A model generated the notes under the pieces. It did not search any database. It was not told the origin of the DNA and was given only the letters and a program-made list of their open reading frames with translations. Positions 5,522 to 6,249 of a stretch of DNA of 6,249 nucleotides are shown here, one piece after another; position 1 is the first letter of the stretch, and each line of letters opens with the position of its first letter. The stretch is from JBJEFI01 sp051873875 (lineage in GTDB: Bacteria; Bacillota; Bacilli; Bacillales; Bacillaceae_G), in NCBI GenBank assembly GCA_051873875.1, contig JBJEFI010000130.1, positions 1 to 6,249 of the forward strand, in the 5' to 3' direction. The position numbers and the translations under genes are program-made.

Positions 5522-5740
5522 TTACGCTTCAATTTGATAAGTCACATCCTGCGCAATTGTTGATAACGTATGCTGCTGTAACGAAGCAATTGCCATTCCA
5601 ACTGCTTCTACTTGATCTGGCGTTACATCTGCTGCCAATCCTTTATAACTTTTTGCTTTATAAATTGGATTGCGCTCTGCATCAAAGCCTGTCTCATATG
5701 TCAGCACTAACTTCCCTGCCTTTGGAATCTTCGTTGCCAT
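5522..5740 (-). CDS. DUF1659 family small protein
   Basis: A 72-residue protein of the DUF1659 family. Visible family features are the N-terminal strand KLVLTYETGFDAERNPIYKA (10-29), SYKGLAADVTPDQVEAVGMA (31-50) leading into a helix, then LQQHTLSTIAQDVTYQIEA at the C-terminus. It is small and soluble with no catalytic motif, and its function is unknown. The start at 5740 has AAGGAGGTGAT (5755-5745), an 11-base match to the 16S rRNA 3' end, suggesting strong translation. The frame is open to 5836, but those 32 extra residues span the control region and are unlike the family. It is the first gene of a two-gene operon with DUF2922, and its product has the same length. Confidence 0.9.
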   Translation of the reverse strand: MATKIPKAGKLVLTYETGFDAERNPIYKAKSYKGLAADVTPDQVEAVGMAIASLQQHTLSTIAQDVTYQIEA

Positions 5741-5805
5741 TTCAATCACCTCCTTCGCCTTATATATAGCAATGAATAGACATTTTTGGGTAATAATTTT
5801 ATAGC

Positions 5806-5821
5806 ATTTGTCCAGACAAAT
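5806..5821. promoter_or_regulatory. Palindromic candidate operator in the divergent control region
   Basis: ATTTGTC (5806-5812) and GACAAAT (5815-5821) are perfect 7-base inverted arms separated by CA. The site lies near the centre of the 122-base gap between the DUF1659 start (5740) and the amidase start (5863). That position suits a dimeric regulator acting on either or both genes. I cannot name the regulator. Confidence 0.4.
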
Positions 5822-5842
5822 TACCTGTACATACATAAAATA
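5816..5842 (+). promoter_or_regulatory. Possible SigK-like promoter of the amidase gene
   Basis: CATAAAATA (5834-5842) fits the SigK -10 pattern CATANNNTA, and the -35 core AC (5816-5817) lies 16 bases upstream. In Bacillus subtilis the mother-cell-lysis amidases CwlC and CwlH are SigK-dependent, so the match is biologically reasonable. The pattern is loose and AT-rich DNA yields many such matches; the -35 core also falls in the palindrome. Confidence 0.25.
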
Positions 5843-5855
5843 TAGGACGAGAAAA

Positions 5856-5862
5856 AAGGAGG
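5856..5862 (+). promoter_or_regulatory. Amidase ribosome binding site that conflicts with the first ATG
   Basis: A perfect AAGGAGG ends directly at the ATG at 5863, leaving no spacer, so that ATG is badly placed for initiation from this site. Nine bases downstream, at ideal spacing, is ATA (5872-5874) in the same frame. ATA aligns with the initiator Met of PlyL-type amidases. Confidence 0.65.
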
Positions 5863-6249
5863 ATGACTAAAATAGAAATTAAACAATCGTTAATAGCAAG
5901 TAATCGTTATTACTTGAAATGTCCTTATGGCATGCAAGCAACCTATATTACTGTCCATGAGACGGATAATTATGCGCCGGCAGCTAATGAAATTAGCTAT
6001 ATGAAATCAAATGATAATCAAATTAGTTTCCATATAGCCGTTGATGATGAAGAAGCAATCCAAGCCATTCCTTTTAATCGAAATGCTTGGGCAGCTGGTG
6101 ACGGTGCAAATGGTACAGGAAATCGCCAAAGCATTCACGTTGAAATTTGCTATAACAAAAGTGGTGGTTCACGCTATGAACAAGCGAAAACAAATGCCAT
6201 GTCAGTAGTGGCACAATTAATGAAGCAATTTAACATCAAAATCGAAAAC
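5863..6249 (+). CDS. N-acetylmuramoyl-L-alanine amidase (Amidase_2, PlyL/CwlA type), 3' end cut by window
   Basis: A zinc amidase that cleaves the bond between MurNAc and L-alanine in peptidoglycan. The first 129 codons are present and the frame is open at the window end. Numbered from ATG 5863, KCPYGM (19-24) matches the conserved CPY block. His32 in TVHETDN is the first zinc ligand, and SFHIAVDDEEAIQAIPFNRNAW (about 55-76) and AAGDGANGTGNRQSI precede catalytic Glu94 in HVEICYNKSGG. The second His and the Cys ligand lie in the missing part, as would any C-terminal wall-binding domain. Counting from ATA 5872 puts the first zinc His at 29, as in PlyL. The gene is divergent from DUF1659. It could be a phage-type endolysin or a host autolysin; no other phage gene is visible. 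Confidence 0.92.
   Translation, partial: MTKIEIKQSLIASNRYYLKCPYGMQATYITVHETDNYAPAANEISYMKSNDNQISFHIAVDDEEAIQAIPFNRNAWAAGDGANGTGNRQSIHVEICYNKSGGSRYEQAKTNAMSVVAQLMKQFNIKIEN

Noticed and set aside
5476..5769. Plus-strand ORF of 97 codons
   Set aside because: It is antisense to the DUF2922 start and all of DUF1659, both of which have strong ribosome binding sites; the leucine and proline content is an antisense artefact.
5741..5836. 32-residue extension of DUF1659
   Set aside because: It spans an 11-base ribosome binding site match and the palindrome, and departs from family composition.
5270..6249. Prophage end module
   Set aside because: The amidase resembles phage endolysins, but no holin, tail, integrase or attachment site is visible, and DUF1659/DUF2922 are ordinary chromosomal genes.
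1..6249. CRISPR array, tRNA, rRNA, riboswitch or complete insertion sequence
   Set aside because: I looked on both strands for spaced direct repeats, cloverleaf or CCA ends, T-box or riboswitch leaders, transposase ORFs and terminal repeats, and found none.

Overview
The window looks like a chromosomal segment of a low-GC, Gram-positive, probably spore-forming member of the Bacillaceae or Planococcaceae. A Lysinibacillus-like host is my guess. The evidence is AT-rich intergenic DNA, strong AAGGAGG ribosome binding sites, a clade 3 catalase of Bacillus type, a lipobox lipoprotein, and a DUF1659/DUF2922 gene pair beside a PlyL/CwlA-type amidase. All genes but the last lie on the minus strand.

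Layout: positions 1-134 hold a bidirectional terminator and a short repeat. The minus-strand catalase gene katA (135-1628) follows, with a possible PerR-type operator over its -10 box. Next come a bidirectional terminator (1803-1839), a 5'-truncated DUF1877 (YfbM-like) remnant (1990-2289), and an orphan lipoprotein (2512-3141) whose stop codon lies inside its own terminator stem. After a roughly 460-base gap with at most one 35-codon ORF come a histidine phosphatase superfamily gene (3605-4174), a 385-base gap full of hairpins, and an unrecognised 162-residue gene (4560-5048). A two-gene operon, DUF1659 then DUF2922 (5522-5740 and 5270-5488), ends at a clean terminator. Divergent from it, an N-acetylmuramoyl-L-alanine amidase gene (5863-6249) runs off the window edge.

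Most genes are single transcription units with their own hairpins. Only DUF1659-DUF2922 is clearly an operon, and it shares a 122-base divergent control region, containing a 7+7 palindrome, with the amidase. Functionally the window mixes peroxide defence (katA), phosphate-ester chemistry (the phosphatase), envelope functions (lipoprotein, amidase) and unknowns.

The least ordinary observation is a repeat with constant ends (ATAAAGTGAAACTT and TTAGTTGAAC on the minus strand) around a variable palindromic core. It occurs at the 3' ends of two unrelated genes and supplies the stop codon of both, in different frames. The second is the amidase start: the ribosome binding site directs initiation to an ATA codon that aligns with the family's initiator Met. 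I see no strong evidence for a new defence or mobile system.
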